From Ischnura elegans (lineage: Eukaryota; Arthropoda; Insecta; Odonata; Coenagrionidae), in assembly GCF_921293095.1 (NCBI RefSeq), contig NC_060246.1, positions 10,062,001 to 10,126,000 on the forward strand: DNA of 64,000 nt. Reading direction: 5' to 3'. The position numbers and the translations under genes are program-made. Below are positions 49,257 to 62,841 of this stretch, one piece after another (within the stretch, counting starts at the first letter, position 1; every line of letters begins with the position of its first letter). Below the pieces are notes generated by a model. That model had not been told where the DNA came from. It did not search any database and saw only the letters and a program-made list of their open reading frames with translations.

Positions 49257-52200
49257 ATGTTTGGCAACTGCCCATGGAATCTCAACAGTTCAATTTTGGT
49301 GAACAGTGTCGCAGAGAGACATGCCCAGAAGAGGAAAATCCGGAATGGACAGCTGCCAATGCCCAAGCTAATAAAAACCTCAAAATCAAGTGATGACTCA
49401 AGTGCGGCCAAGACAGCATCGTTGGTTTTACCTTCCATATCTGACTCGTTGCTTCCAGATACAGTTCTATTATCGGAATGTAGAGGCAGAAAAGAAGACG
49501 CTCGAGAAATATCATGCGATTTACTGGACGATTCTTTTGATTTGCTTGGAGATTCTCTATTATCAAATGGAAGTTCGAAAGTTTTAGCTTCCGGAGTAGA
49601 TAATACTATGGGCGTAAATAATGAACGTACCGATTTTGTAAATACTTCGATTTCGGAACATGATGTGCAGCAAAAGGACTTTACTGATGCGAACAGCAGT
49701 TCATCGACGTTTAGTAAGATATGTCTGGAAGCAAGTGATGGACATATTTTAAAATTAGAATGTGTAAAAGATAGCCCCAGAGTTCTGACGATAGTACAAG
49801 AGAATAAAATAACTTTTTGGGAATGTTCGTTGCCGATTTGTGATCGCAAAGAATGCTGGAAAATCAAAGCCTCTATTTCAGTCTCTATTAGAGATAATAG
49901 CTATCAACGGTGTGAGGATGACAGTTGTGCAAATAAACTGTTGTTCGAAATGCGTTTATGTCCCATTACATGGATATCGGTAGTTTTGATTGTCCACTGC
50001 TGTGAATCCAAAATCTCACTGTATGGCTGTAATGCCCTAGGTGTCACTAAGGCAGTGGAAAACATAGCATGGTCTCATATTGAATGCAAGTAAGTGATAT
50101 CAGTATCTTTATGTGGAGCTATTAAGAATATGGCGATTGAAAGTTTATTTATCTTAATAGTGCACTCCTTTCTCTCCAGAAATCAGGTGTTAAAGTCCTG
50201 TGTACTTAATTCATCAGAAATTATTTTATGGTATCACATCGCTGGAAAAGGAACTGTGTTGAAGAAGTGGGTACTTAGTGATGCCTTGGATGAGCTTTCT
50301 GCTGAGAATGAGTTGATTGCAACTAAAAGTTATTTGCTCTCGATCCATCAATTAAATGGTAGGAAATTTTCTGAGGCATGTAAGTTGATTGCCAAAATAT
50401 TGTAATTGGAAGGCACACACACACGCTACTGTTTTTCTCTTTTTCAGAAACTAAATGTGTTGTAATCGGCGTCAGTAAAGAATATCACCTCATTTTTTGG
50501 AATCATGTGTCGGGAAATGTTATCAAATCAATAGATTTGTTTTCCAGTGAAATTTCTTCCTGCATTGGAATAAGGGAAGATGAGGTGAGTCCATTTCTGG
50601 AAGAGGTATTGGGTTCCTTCTGGGTAATTGTAATGGAGCTTAAAGTCAGCCACCAACTTTAGTATCCAACATAACACAGCTACCGGTTGGAAGCCGAGAA
50701 ACTCTTCCTTCAATTATTGATGCGTATGTAATAAGACAAACCAAGAAACCACATGAAACATATTTCTTTATAACACAAATCAAATTAATACAGATTACAA
50801 ATGCAATTGTCGTGAGTAGTTTTTCATGAAGAAAATTTGGGAGCGGCGACACATACCATTTCTACATAAATACAATAAACACAATTGATAAGTACTCGGG
50901 ACAAAAAATTGGGAGTACAACACACCACTATTTCTATTACGTGACTCCCCTTTTTGTTTATTTTTGCATCGTCAACAACAATTTTTGTCCATTATTATTT
51001 GTCTTCATTCTATTCTTCTGTCAACAAGGAGAATTTTAACACACATAAAATAATAAACTCTCCCCCTTAAACTACAACCATGATCCGTTTGCTTTAGTGT
51101 GATGCAAGTTTGTACCTCTTTGCCCCTCTAAACTACCTTGTAGATCAGAGGTGTTTCAATCCAAACCGATTGGAATCATATTTTAGTATTCAACAAACAA
51201 GATCAAGACAGTATTTGCCTTGGTTGTACGATAGTTTTCAGACCTGTAATTTTTCCAATAGTGCTATGAAAGGATCCAAACTTAAGGATAAAAAATCACC
51301 CATGATGGACATAATTGAATGATATATAATGCATTATAATTTATCTTTTTCAAATAGCAAAGATTTAAGTTCAATATTTGTGATTTTACAGGGTATCTTA
51401 TTTCTCCTAGCAAATGGGAAACCTGGTTTGAGCCACCTAATTGCCATTAATCTCAGTACAAATAAATGGATGTTTTTGAACACCTATGCAAGTGATAATC
51501 TGGAAAGGTAAGTTAGTCATTGAATTTGTAGGGTTAACGTTATTTCCATTTAGAATCATGATATTAACTATTAGATTTTGGCTCAAGCAGTTAATGGCCA
51601 TGCCACATGTTTTATCTTGGGGTAAAATATATGCTCTGCTTTGGTCTTTCAACCTGTCAGTGCCTAAAGTTTTTTTTTAATCACACATAGTTCATTTTTA
51701 TAAAATATGATACCTCTAAGCTCAGCACAATTCAAATTGGCTGAATAATAGAGGAAATCTTATACTAAGTATATGCTCCGAAATGCACGCTAAAATTCAC
51801 ATATTATATGCATTGCAAAATTATTGGCTCGGGACTGCACTGGGTGCCATATGGCACTCGTGGGCGTTGAAGGGTTAATTTAATTGGCTATTTCATCGCA
51901 CCTTTCAGAGAACCTAAACTTTTTTTCCCTGCTCATTTGGTCCATTTCCTATTTGGAGAAAATGGTCCATACCTACCGCTGGAAAAATTGGTGTTTTTGC
52001 CGGTTTATTGCACCTGGGAAAGCATTAAGTCTCTTGTATTCTATGAGAAAATGCTTGTTCCCCTGGCTACTTGCCTCCTATGTGCTCTTCCATTTTTTTA
52101 TTCTTGTAAGGGCACCAAGTGTTTTGATAAAATATAATTTTCCAGCAGAAAATATGAGCATAGACTTAAAAATATATCTTAAACTTTTAGCTAGTTCAAC

Positions 52201-53571
52201 CATGGCCCTGGTTTATGTAGGATTATAGGAAGTGGTTCCTTTAAATGCAAGCAGGCTTGGAGCCTTGACAATGACACAAAGACACTCTTCATCCCAACTC
52301 ATGACACCCATCACTCAGGCACCTTTTAACTAACTTTCATATGAGGGTTTATTAAAAGGTGTCTATGGGATGGAGAGTTCATGCCCATGATGACTTGAAT
52401 GAAGTAAAACAATCGGTGATTTGGTCCTATTTAAAAAATCATGGAACTCAGTTTGTTATGACTACCATAGTCTTTTCCAATGACTCTTTCACACTCCCAG
52501 AATATGATTACTATTATAGAGACGGCCTCATAAATGTTTTATTCATTACCTGGTTTTAGTTGCATCGCTGTGCTTGTATCAAGCCTCAAAGAAATGAGAA
52601 AATAGCATTAATTTTCTATCAAATCTATCGCAATTTCTTTACAACATTCTAATCCTTATATTTCTGTTTAATGACTTACCCATTATTGAGCTGGAATCTG
52701 GAGTAATAAAATCCTAATTGTTGAAATTAAAAAACAAATATGTACGTCATGAACAGAGGATTTGAAGTGAGGGGGCTCATTTGGAGATTTCATTGGGGTA
52801 GGTATCCAAACTGTGCCCCTTATGTTGGTAAATCTGAAGAAGAACCTTTGTTCTTTGTAACCGATATCAGGGGAAGGGTTCAGCAAAGCCATTGCCAAAA
52901 AATTATTGGGAGAAAGGGTAAGGTCACTGAAAATTTGCCTGCAAAAGTTACTTAGAAAACAGGCGTATGTATATACATACATATCTCCAAAGTCTATTTA
53001 AACCCAACTTTTATTGGGTAAAAATAATGTGCCGCATTTTCTATGCAATTACATAACCATCTCTTCATTCTCTTAGCTAATATTGCCCTCTCTCCACTCA
53101 TGTTGTTTACATATTAATTTAGAATTTTGGAAATTGGTTAATAGCTTAGGATGTTATTCCCATTTTTTTCAGCACAATTAATACTTTTACTGCTGGCTAT
53201 TGTCATGAAAAAAATTTTAATTATGTTTTTTTGTATGGCCACATTATCATCGATAAACTTTAAGAGGCTGTGTTGGTTTATCCTTCACTGTGAAAGTTTT
53301 ATTGACAAGCTAATGAAATTAACCTTCAATGGTTTTCATACACCTGCTATGTATCAGTATTTCAGGGTATGCAACTGATGGTAACTTATTGCTTGCTGCA
53401 TATGAAGACAGTATTAAAATATGGGATATGAAAGCTGCCACTGAGCTAAGCTGTATCTTACCGCAGAAGAAGTGTATAATCAACATGTTCTCAAAAGATA
53501 TAGTGTTTATGACTGATGACTATACCCTTTATGTCCTCGACAACTCACTACTTTTTCAATTACAAAGATGA
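49257..53571 (+). CDS. PALB2: PALB2-like WD40 protein
   Basis: PALB2 bridges BRCA1 and BRCA2 in homologous recombination; its C-terminal WD40 propeller binds BRCA2. Six exons join in phase: 49257-50089, 50180-50358, 50448-50584, 51392-51507, 51909-52105 and 53366-53571, giving 555 residues. About 155 N-terminal residues are polar and Ser/Asp-rich (DLLDDSFDLLGDSLLS). The remaining ~400 read as divergent propeller blades: ENKITFWEC, SSEIILWYHIAGKG, HLIFWNHVSGNVIKSIDL (around residue 352), LIAINLSTNKW and DSIKIWDMKAATELSCILPQ (around residue 503). Their order and spacing resemble the human PALB2 propeller (IVIWNLKTGQLLKKM, LIVINPKTT, IAIWDLLLGQ). The BRCA1-binding coiled coil expected at the N-terminus of PALB2 is not seen. 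The 3' end of exon 5 is the least certain junction. Another WD40 family is possible. Confidence 0.6.
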
Positions 53572-55094
53572 CATCTATCAAATCAATACTCGTGGACATT
53601 TCCTCTCTTAAACTGAAGCTGCCTCTCAAGACATAGTTAATATCAACTAAGTGGTGGATAAATGTCCATAGGATCAGATAGTCCCTCAAATAATTGATTG
53701 AATGACCGTGAGTGATTAGTGTTAAAGGTATGAGTAATTCAAGGATGGTAGGGGAGGTGTATGCTGAAACTATGTACTGCTATTCAACTTAATTTCAAGT
53801 GGATGCATTTCATGGCTCATGTATATTCTGGGTACTTAATGCTCTCATTACAATTATTTAAGACCTGACATATACCTTAAAGCATAAATGCTGTGAAATT
53901 ATATGTACCTGAACATTTTTGTTGTCACAGTATAAAATTTTCTCTGATTAAAGTATTAGCTTATACATAATTTGATGGTAGTATTTTTAACTCCTTTTGC
54001 TATTGTGTATGACCATTAAAACAACAACTTCACTCAGTCCAATGATTTTTTATATAAGAACTACCGAACAATTCCATTTGAACTGCCACCTCAGCGTCTT
54101 TCGAGAGAAAAAAGAACTATTTTACAACCATGACCATTTCTCACAATTGGCCCACGATTCTCGTGATTAGGCCATGATTCTCACGATTGGGAAGGGGGGC
54201 AGTGTATTGTTGCCCTCATCTACTCCTTCCGTTCCCACCCCTTACTTGCCTAAAGTGCCACAACAGGCAACAGCGCCACAACGATAGGTGATAACACAAC
54301 AATCGGTAGTGCAGCAGAGTCAACCTGGCCGTGGAACAGACAGGTTAGCACCGATATTCCAATTTTTAAATTCTTTTGGATCTGAGCCCCTGATACAAGT
54401 TCGCAACTTTCCCGCAGTGCAAATTTGATTTAAAAAAAGTAATTTTTCGGCCCCCCTAATCCACAATTCTAAAAAATTGTAAGAATGCACTTGAAAACCT
54501 TTCACACAATTTATTGTTTAGAGCACAAGACAAAAACAAAAACTACTGACAAGTGAATAAAACAGCAAAAATTGTGACATACTCCATCGTTTTTATAAAA
54601 TATACCACTTACAACAATTTCTATTACATAAACAAGTAACTACAGCTGCAAGAAATCACTAAAACAAATTTTACTCATATGAAATTCCTTCCTCGTAGAA
54701 CAATGATAAAAGGTAAAAATAACAATGACTGAGCTTTAGCAAATAAATCCAAAGCTGCATTTTATAAAACAAAATCTTTCTACCTTGGACTTCAATGATA
54801 ATTCAGCACTTCTTCCAGCTCCACAAGATCCATCCTTAACTCAAATGGTTACTGTAAATCTTGCAGTTGCGAGGTTCAAAGCAATTATATCCCACTGCAA
54901 AAAATTACAGACACAATGCGCTAACTTACTCCCCCATATGGGAAAATGCTCCACATGCTTGTCAATCCATTACATTCTTCAGTACACTGCTTGGGTATTT
55001 ATTCTCAATCCCTTTTCAGTATATTTTGAAATATTATAGAAAAATAAGTCCATTATAAGCCTTATTAATTAGGATGCACAAAAATTTGGAGCAT
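53572..55094. other. convergent intergenic region
   Basis: The PALB2-like gene and PRPSAP converge here. On the minus strand an AATAAA lies at 55003-54998, about 92 bases after the PRPSAP stop, and is a good polyadenylation candidate. A short degenerate repeat of CACGATTCTCGTGATTAGGC type lies at about 54145-54195. Otherwise nothing recognisable. Confidence 0.45.
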
Positions 55095-58000
55095 TTAATC
55101 CTCTAGAGTTACATTTTTGAAAAGATATGACATGGACTCTTTGTTGTGTATGCGTCGAATGGCTTCGGACAGGAGGACACTGATGTCAACTGTTTTGATC
55201 TTATGACACTGCATCTTTTGAAGTTCGTGAGGTATTGTGTTCGTTACTACCACCTAGAAGGGAAAGTAGATAGTTACTAAAGGGACACAAGTACCAGTAG
55301 AAAATAATATAACACGAGACTATCAGAAATTACTTTTTTCCACCATCCATCAAAGTTTGATGGATATCAAAAGTTAGCACTCCACATTCTCATCATGATG
55401 TTGTAAATATGGGGACAATGATTCATCCCAGGATGTTATAAAGCCACAAAACAGACTCATTCTAGCCAAGAAACACCAGAATATAAAATCTCTTTCTGAA
55501 GATTTATTCAACTTGATGCACTCCTAAAACTTTTTTGCGTCCTAACACTCCTAAACTAAAACTTCTAACACTTTTTACACAACTGCTAGAGTATATACAC
55601 CGTAGAAGCCTGTTATAGTGAGTGTGGAATAGAAATGTGTTACAAAAAATGCTTGGCAATGTACCTCCAAAAGGCCAATGATTAGAAATCCTCACTCACT
55701 CAGTGATTCTACCCTGGTTTGGATAGGTGAGGGTTGAGCTCATCCCAGACTAAGCCACAGGCATTTGAATTTCACACATTCAGGGTATGGGGCCCATTCC
55801 TTTCCCAGTGCTACTTGAACTTCGAAGAATGATCGTAGGCTTACCCAGCATATAGAATTGTGGAAGGTTACACGGGGTTTCCACCGGGTCAGGTTCTCCA
55901 ACTCCATCTCGGCCAACGTTCCGATGGGTGAGTTGTCCATCGAAACATTGGCCGAGATGGAGTTGGAGAACCTGGGGCCGTATTCTGTAACTCCAAACCG
56001 ATCGGTGCGGCACCGATTCGTCGGGTGCGACGTCACACCGACTCCCGGTAAGAAGTCGTGCGATTCTGTACGAACCCGATCGGTGCGGCACCGACGTGAG
56101 GGCGAGAGATCGTCGGTAGCCGTACCGACAGCAAAAAGGTGTCGGTACGGCCACCGACTAGTGGGTTTCATCAACTCCCCGGTGCGCATTGTACGTTTTA
56201 TTTTGTTTTTATCTCATCACCGAGTAAATAATGAGGTTTGCTGCAATGTTATCTTTTTCTGCCCCTTCGAATAGGCCTCTATAATTCACTGTGTCAACAT
56301 CTATATTGATTACCTTGACATAAATATAAGATATTGGTTAATAAACATTAGGTTTGCCACTATATAATGACTTTCTCTCATTTATGTTACCACTTTCACT
56401 CTCTTGTAATAGGATTTCTTTCACTCTATCATCATTTATTTGCTCCTTTGACATAAAAAAGATATTTTTGATTAAATATGAGTTTTGCCGCAATGTTATC
56501 ACTTTATCTCACTCTGAATAGGCAACTGTTATTTCACTCAATCATCATTTGGCGTTTCTCTCGGCATAGAAATAAGATCTTTTTATTAAAGTAAGAAGTT
56601 TGCCACAACGGTATCAGTTTCTTTCATCTGTAACAGGCAACTATATTTCATTTTATCGTCAGCCATTGATTCCCTTGACGATGAAAGAAGATATTTGTTA
56701 ATAAGTATGAGGTTTACCGCAATATTATCATTTTCTCTCACTTGGAATGCGCAACTTAAACATATGTATTTCACCCAATCACAATTTCTTTACTTCCTCG
56801 TCATTACACTTCTTTTAATTACACCCAGTTCCATATTTTTATAACAATTTCCTAACTTGTTCCTCTAATATGACATTTACATTTGCTTTTGAATCCTACG
56901 TTCACGTTCCATGGTATGTTATTTTCGTCTGCTACGGTGCCAATGGCATAACCTTCCGTTGATAACATTTAGACGGAACTTACTTAATGACAACTATATT
57001 ACCAAATCATGAATAAATAGCAATATACGGAACCAATATTTAAAAAAAGAAACTACGATCTCAAGGATAGTTTCAATAATTCATTCCAGCAACAACAATC
57101 TCCATCACATACAAACTTTATTGTGATGTTGTAATATTGTTTCCTTCGATTCTGTATGTACAGCATTACTACCACACATTATATAAGCATTGTTAACAAC
57201 TTATTCAATATCGTTTATCTTAATCTAGCAATAAGTCGTAATTTCAGCAAATAAAAAGATTGAGAATGACGACAACAAACTGTGCCAATGAGTCTTCACT
57301 TGTTTTTACCCTTCTTTCATTGGTGGAGACACGTTAGATGACTTCTAACTTCGGATATATTCGGATTTTCCCTGTTGGAGAAGGAGGGGGAACCGTACCG
57401 GCTGGTTTGATACCGACGACCATACTGAATCGCTGAATTAGCCGTCGTCGGTATGGAAACCGTCGTCGGTACGGAATGATGTGCTGTCGGTGGGCTGGGA
57501 AGGGAAACCGACCGGTGCGGTACCGACGAAATACAGAATACGGCCCCTGACCCGGTGGAAATCCCGCATAACTTTCCACAATTGAACTTCGAGGATTTTG
57601 CTAAGGGGTGCCCAAACGCTTCACCCAAGATTTGAACTCCTTAATTAACAGGTTTAAAGTGCTCTACCCACCAGACTATGTACCATGTTCTCAGGGAGTG
57701 GTAAATAAAGACTTCCCAAAACAAAAAAGGCCAAATATTGGATTAAGGTCTGTGCAAAAAAAATCAGTATGAGATAAAGACTAACAAAAATCACTGAATA
57801 AAGCTAACAGTGACTGAGAAATTATTAGCAGCAGAAGTAAGATATGCAGTATGGGCTGCCCTTTGGCTACATCTGGAGTAGATCTGATTTTGGGGGACCA
57901 TGAGCATTGACCAGAGCAATAAAATCTTCAAACAAAGCTACACACACTGTAAAATCAGACAGTTTTTAAACACTCAACGAAATATGTGAAATTTGCAGCA

Positions 58001-61000
58001 TAGGATTACCTCATCAATAGGAGAGTCTTCAATCAACCTCGGAGCATCAGAGGAAAGGAGACCATGAGTTGCCATGACATAAATTTTGTATGCTCCCCTT
58101 TCTTTGAGAACTTCAGCCGCGGCCACAAATGACTGCACATCATCTACCATGTCATCCTGTGAATTAGACACATCATGATACAAGGTCCCTCTCCATTCAA
58201 TTCCGTTCACAAAATTATAGATAAAATTAAATAAGCGTAATTATTAATTAGCGTAATTATCAGATTAATTTTTCATACCTAATATCATTTAGAAACAGAT
58301 ACATACTTATAAGCCATGCATTTCTACCATAAAACAGTAAAGCTCTTTGAAACTGAAAAGCATGCTGTATTACTTATATGCGTCAACCATGAAGTCACAC
58401 GTTAATGTGATTACCTCTCATACCCAACAAAAGTTTTTTGTGCCAGAAGCACTTCCAAGCAATTTGTCGCCTGTTTTTTTGGGATAAACGGGCATGCGGC
58501 TACAGTGCCGCTAGAGAATCATGGAATGGTCAATTCTGAATAGTACACAACAATTTGTTAGCCGTAAGTCTTTAAATGAATTTTAAAAAATAACCAGCGA
58601 CATAGGATCATCCTTCACTATGACAATGCAATCTCTCACACATTGGCCTTAACAACTGAATATTTAACCGGTCAAAACATCGAATTGATGGGTCATATGC
58701 CAAAGAGCCCTCATTTGGCACCTAATGAGATCTTTTTGTGTCCATCTGTGAAGAGTAAACCACATATGTAGTCAACAATTTACGACACCAGAAGAAGCTG
58801 TTGATGTGTTCAAAATGCATGTTTTGGAGATAACCCCAATTGGAATAGAAAAACTGTCATAAAAATTGGTTAAGACCTATGCAAAAGTGCATCAATTATC
58901 ACGGAGAATATTTTGAAAAACAAAATAACCAATGTTAATGCCAAATAATTTTTCATTAATTATTCCGGATACATAAACAGCAACCCTCGTTACACAGCAG
59001 GGCCAAAAGGGAGTGTGGACTACTTGACAGGCACTTGAGCCAATTTCCCCTACCTCTATTGGAGGTTCAATTGCAATTACATAACCATCTCTTTATTCTA
59101 TACCCCTCACTGCGATGAAGCTATCATTGGCTGCATCAAAATTCACTCTTAAGGATTCTCCCAAGTTCATCATCACTGTGGGGGCAGAGGCCCTCTTGAG
59201 GGATGTCCAGTCTCATGGGACATACCCTCAGCATCTTAGCAAGGACCTGTGATGGCCAAGGATAAATGCATGTGTCCTTGGCAAGACAACATCATACTAT
59301 GATGACAATTACCTATCTAAATCAATTACTCCAACAAATTATACTCAACATTTCATTCCCAGTTTCTTAAAAGCAGCACTGCCCTACAACAAAAAGCAAA
59401 AGAAGATTCATGGATACATAATGACACTGCAAAATTTTTTTTTTTTGGGCTTTACCGAACAAGATGTTGACGTCACAAGTCCACACTGTGGCACATGGGG
59501 CGAGGGTCGTGCTTACTGAGCGACTGTCGGTGGGAAAAACCCTTACTTTGTTGCTGGTCTGCGACGACAATTTTCAAAGCACTGCAGGAAAAAGTGACTT
59601 TGTACACAGTCACGCGCATGGGTGCTAAGTTACATACACCAACGGATGAAGTTCGCCATGAAAAAATATTTTACTTAATTGTCTGAGCCTTGATAACATG
59701 TCTGTACATAACGTGGATCTCTAAAAAAAATCCCAGTTAAGGATACATTGCAATTATAAAATCCATATTTTGTTCCAATGCTTGCTTGTGACCAATTTAC
59801 ACTGTATAAGACATCAGCATGGAAGGCACACCACTTCACCCAGTGAAATACACCTATGATCACCGCCACCATCGAATTTTACTACCTAGTGTTCAGAGAA
59901 CACTAAATAATTTCCCAGGCAGCAAGCTCAATGTCTACTTTGGGCCATTTTTGAGATGGTATGCAAAGTAACTTTGCATGGGAAGAAGGCTTAAGGTGGC
60001 ACAATGTCCTCATGGGATTAGCAATGAGATCTGGGGCAAGCCATACGCCAAGATTCTTGCAAATGCAATGAGGCAGCAGCTCAGGTTCATCACACAATTG
60101 AGTATGTATTAGCATGTTTTTGTGGGGCGATGTAAATAAATAGTTAATAGCAAATTCAGCAAAATTAATGCTGCCTGGCAGCTGTGATGTCATCACACAC
60201 CAGACACTGGTAATACTTTCATGGGGGTGAAAGCAATGCACAAGTTCCGTGAAAGGTTTTCCACGGCTAGCATCAATAGTTGTATTCAGGAATGGACAAA
60301 CTTATGGACATGACTGCAGTAGAAATGCAAGGAATACCATGCCATGAATTAGGTCATTTTCATTCAAAGTAGCTAGGATAAGCGCTGAGTCATTTCTCTG
60401 AGCATTGTTTTTGGCTTTGTTTTATTGGTAGAGGGTAGAAAAGCATCCATTATTGGCAGGCTGATGATAGAAATGATCGCTTCATTTGTAAGGATACTTC
60501 AGGATAAGGTAATGCAGCAGCATTGAGAAACCTTAATTTTAATTCATAGTCTGCAATTAAATTGCAAAATTGGTAATAACTAATTAGTGATTTTAAGTTT
60601 AAAAAGTAGCATTAAAACTTGAAAAAATGTATTGACGAAAACCCTAAATATTGTTTAAAAACTGAAATTATGCATTAAATTGAAAAAATTCATGTTGGCA
60701 GATATCAATGAGCCTATGCAGCCCAAAGCCTTATTAATAAATCTAACATCTATGGAGCTACAGGTGGCTCACCTGACTTTACAAATAATTTTGAACTTCA
60801 AATATGATGTAAAAAATGATGAGCCATGGTCTCCCAGGAAGGTGACAAACGATTCTCATTTTATATTTTATTTAAACATTGGCACTATTTCCAACAAAAA
60901 TTGGTGAACAATGTGCCTCATTTAGATTTCAAATTTGCATTTCTGTCAATAAATTACTCAACATTCTAAACAACTCAAAATCAACTGGTCCCCAGATACA

Positions 61001-62841
61001 TAAAGTAGAATATTCTGACGTATACCTTTCATCTTATATTGGTTCCATCTAATAAATACTGCACATTTATATAAGTATGCTTCAAAGTGGGACTACCAAA
61101 AACTGGCATTTATTTCTGAGTTAACTTTTCATCATCTCTCGGCACAACTTAAATTTTTTATCACCTTAAGGCAGATAATACTCTTCCTAGACTCAACCAT
61201 TCACAAAAGACCTCAACATGATTGAAAATTGTTCCCCATACAATTTCTGAGTTCAGGGCAAAAATTTCAACTTTACAACAATAATAGATAGCAATCCCTT
61301 TTTGTGCTATATATTTCATTGATTGGTTAATATTTCCTCAAAGTAATTCTAAATGTCATGCTACCTCTACCACTTCGACTTTGACATATATGCTAGAACA
61401 TAAGTGGCTCCATTTTATAACGGAATTTAAGAAAGTAAATAACTTACAACCATGATGGCTATTCGGCCCCCAACGTCACCGACCACGTTGATCGGAGGTT
61501 TTTCCTTGGCAGGGTGCACAGGCACACCAACACTAACGTCCATGGTGCGTGAGCGAGGAAGTGCTGGTGGAGAATAGCGTCCATCAACCATATCCGATTC
61601 AGCTTCCTTTTGCTCACCATGTATCACAGCAATGCCTAAACGCAGACGTTCAGCATAGGATGTGGCCTTCTTGGCAGAGCCCGGATTCCGAGCAACTATT
61701 ACAGCATTCCGATAGTCAGGAATCTGAAAATAGAATACGTGGTCACACCTAGCCAATCATGAAACAGTAGCAACATTGACTTTATGCATAACCAGTGGAA
61801 AAAGAACAACACAAAATAAAACCTCAACATTACTAAAATAAAATGATACGCAAAAATTACCCCAACCTCATTTTCAGTAAATTGGGCAAATGAAATTTGA
61901 AAGAGGTTTTGCAACTTCAAGATATGAAACACCAAACTACAATAATTGTCCTATACAGTTTTCTAGTAAATAAATAATCAAAATACGACGGCGATTTCAT
62001 TTCAATCTCCTTAAGAGGTAATTATATAATCGCTGTATTAAATGGAACTTTAAAAAAACAATCAACAACAAAAGTCATCAAGTGACAAGTTATCTATTAT
62101 GAGAATATTAAGAGTTACCTACTTACACATTCTTGAATATACTGTAGAAGGAATGGTGACGCACGAAGATTATCCACAGGACAATCAAAAAAACCTTGTA
62201 TCTCCTTCTGGTGAAGATCCATGGTAATGATATGACTTAAACCGGATTTGCACATCATCTTGGCCAGAAGCTTAGTGACAATACAACCCCGTTTCCTCAT
62301 TTTGCCTATAAATAAAGGAACGTGATAAGTTATTTCGCCGTCATCACATGCGAATAACCCACTATACATTGCTTCACACTTACATTGCTTGCTGTAAGGC
62401 AAATACGGGATGACTCCAACGATACTCTTTGCTGATGAGGTTTTGCAGGCATATGCCATAATTAAAAGCTCCATTATATTATTATTAACGTCCCTGTTGA
62501 AAATAGTGTGGGTTTACTCAAAATGTGATTCGTAAGTATCAGCTTATTTCACCAATAATTCAACAAAATTACTCACTTAGACCCAGTCTGAATGATGTAT
62601 ATATCTTTCCCACGAACAGAATCTCCTATTTCAACCATCGTTTCCCTATTCGTTTTGTGATAAACAGAACATCCTCCAGTTTTAACTCCAAGTCGGCTGA
62701 AAAGAATTTGACATTAATTTCATCTTTTGTTAGTTAGAGCTTAGTTAGTGCTTCAATTACTCACTTGGCAATCAAATTAGCTAACTCGGGGTGCGAGTTC
62801 CCCGCAATTATCATGACATCTGATGACGCCGGGACATCCAT
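55095..62841 (-). CDS. PRPSAP: PRPSAP, PRPP synthetase-associated protein, complete
   Basis: A non-catalytic relative of ribose-phosphate pyrophosphokinase that associates with PRPP synthetase in the cytosol and damps its activity in nucleotide synthesis. Seven coding exons join in phase: 62765-62841, 62577-62696, 62384-62493, 62127-62305, 61448-61723, 58010-58156 and 55095-55253, giving 355 residues (human paralogues are about 356-369). Diagnostic blocks are [48 protein letters not shown] and GDVGGRIAI. Residues ~211-237 form the insert that separates the associated proteins from true synthetases. The PRPP-loop position reads VDDMVDDVQ (254-262) in place of the synthetase DDMADTCGT, so the protein should be inactive as an enzyme. 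Introns 5 and 6 (3.3 and 2.8 kb) hold a mariner relic and a split fold-back element. The start at 62841 is the only ATG giving the family N-terminus ([12 protein letters not shown]). Confidence 0.95.
55856..57583. mobile_element. fold-back element split by a Harbinger-like insertion
   Basis: The arms 55856-55930 and 55941-55974 plus 57550-57583 are inverted copies. Landmarks are AATTGTGGAAGGTTACACGG, CCACCGGGTCAGG and TTCTCCAACTCCATCTCGGC, answered by GCCGAGATGGAGTTGGAGAA, then (after the insertion) CCTGACCCGGTGG and CTTTCCACAATT. Removing the insertion restores the palindrome exactly. A direct repeat of about 11 bases (TTGAACTTCGA) also flanks the whole. It lies in PRPSAP intron 6. Confidence 0.75.
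55975..57546. mobile_element. Harbinger-like non-autonomous element, CTG duplication
   Basis: The ends GGGCCGTATTCTGTA and the complement of ACAGAATACGGCCC are flanked by CTG on both sides (55972-55974, 57547-57549). Subterminal CGGTGCGG(C/T)ACCGAC blocks repeat several times in both halves. The 1.57-kb interior is AT-rich with no transposase. A 3-bp duplication and this terminus fit the PIF/Harbinger group. Confidence 0.75.
57598..57695 (-). repeat. tRNA-derived SINE
   Basis: On the minus strand the A box (TGGTGGGTAGAGCACTTTAA) and B box (AGTTCAAATCTTGGG) are at the usual spacing for a tRNA-like head. The body continues toward the fold-back element. Confidence 0.55.
58420..58960 (+). mobile_element. 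mariner transposase relic
   Basis: Plus-strand frames give [17 protein letters not shown] (the transposase zone before the second catalytic block), then [16 protein letters not shown] with [10 protein letters not shown], then [11 protein letters not shown] and, after a frame change, [16 protein letters not shown]. This is the C-terminal half of a mariner transposase. The DD34D third aspartate context SPDLAPND reads SPHLAPNE here. Several stops and shifts; inactive. It lies in PRPSAP intron 5. Confidence 0.75.
58961..61447. other. PRPSAP intron 5 remainder, nothing recognised
   Basis: Intronic sequence with short ORFs only (for example 59903-60241 on the minus strand) and no recognisable domain. 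Confidence 0.35.

Noticed and set aside
49214-49867. 217-codon minus-strand ORF
   Set aside because: Antisense shadow of exon 1 of the PALB2-like gene, which has phased splice sites and blade-like motifs.
55780-56274. ORFs of 124 to 149 codons on both strands
   Set aside because: They run through the fold-back palindrome and the repeated CGGTGCGG blocks of the Harbinger-like element; the same motif is translated forwards and backwards.
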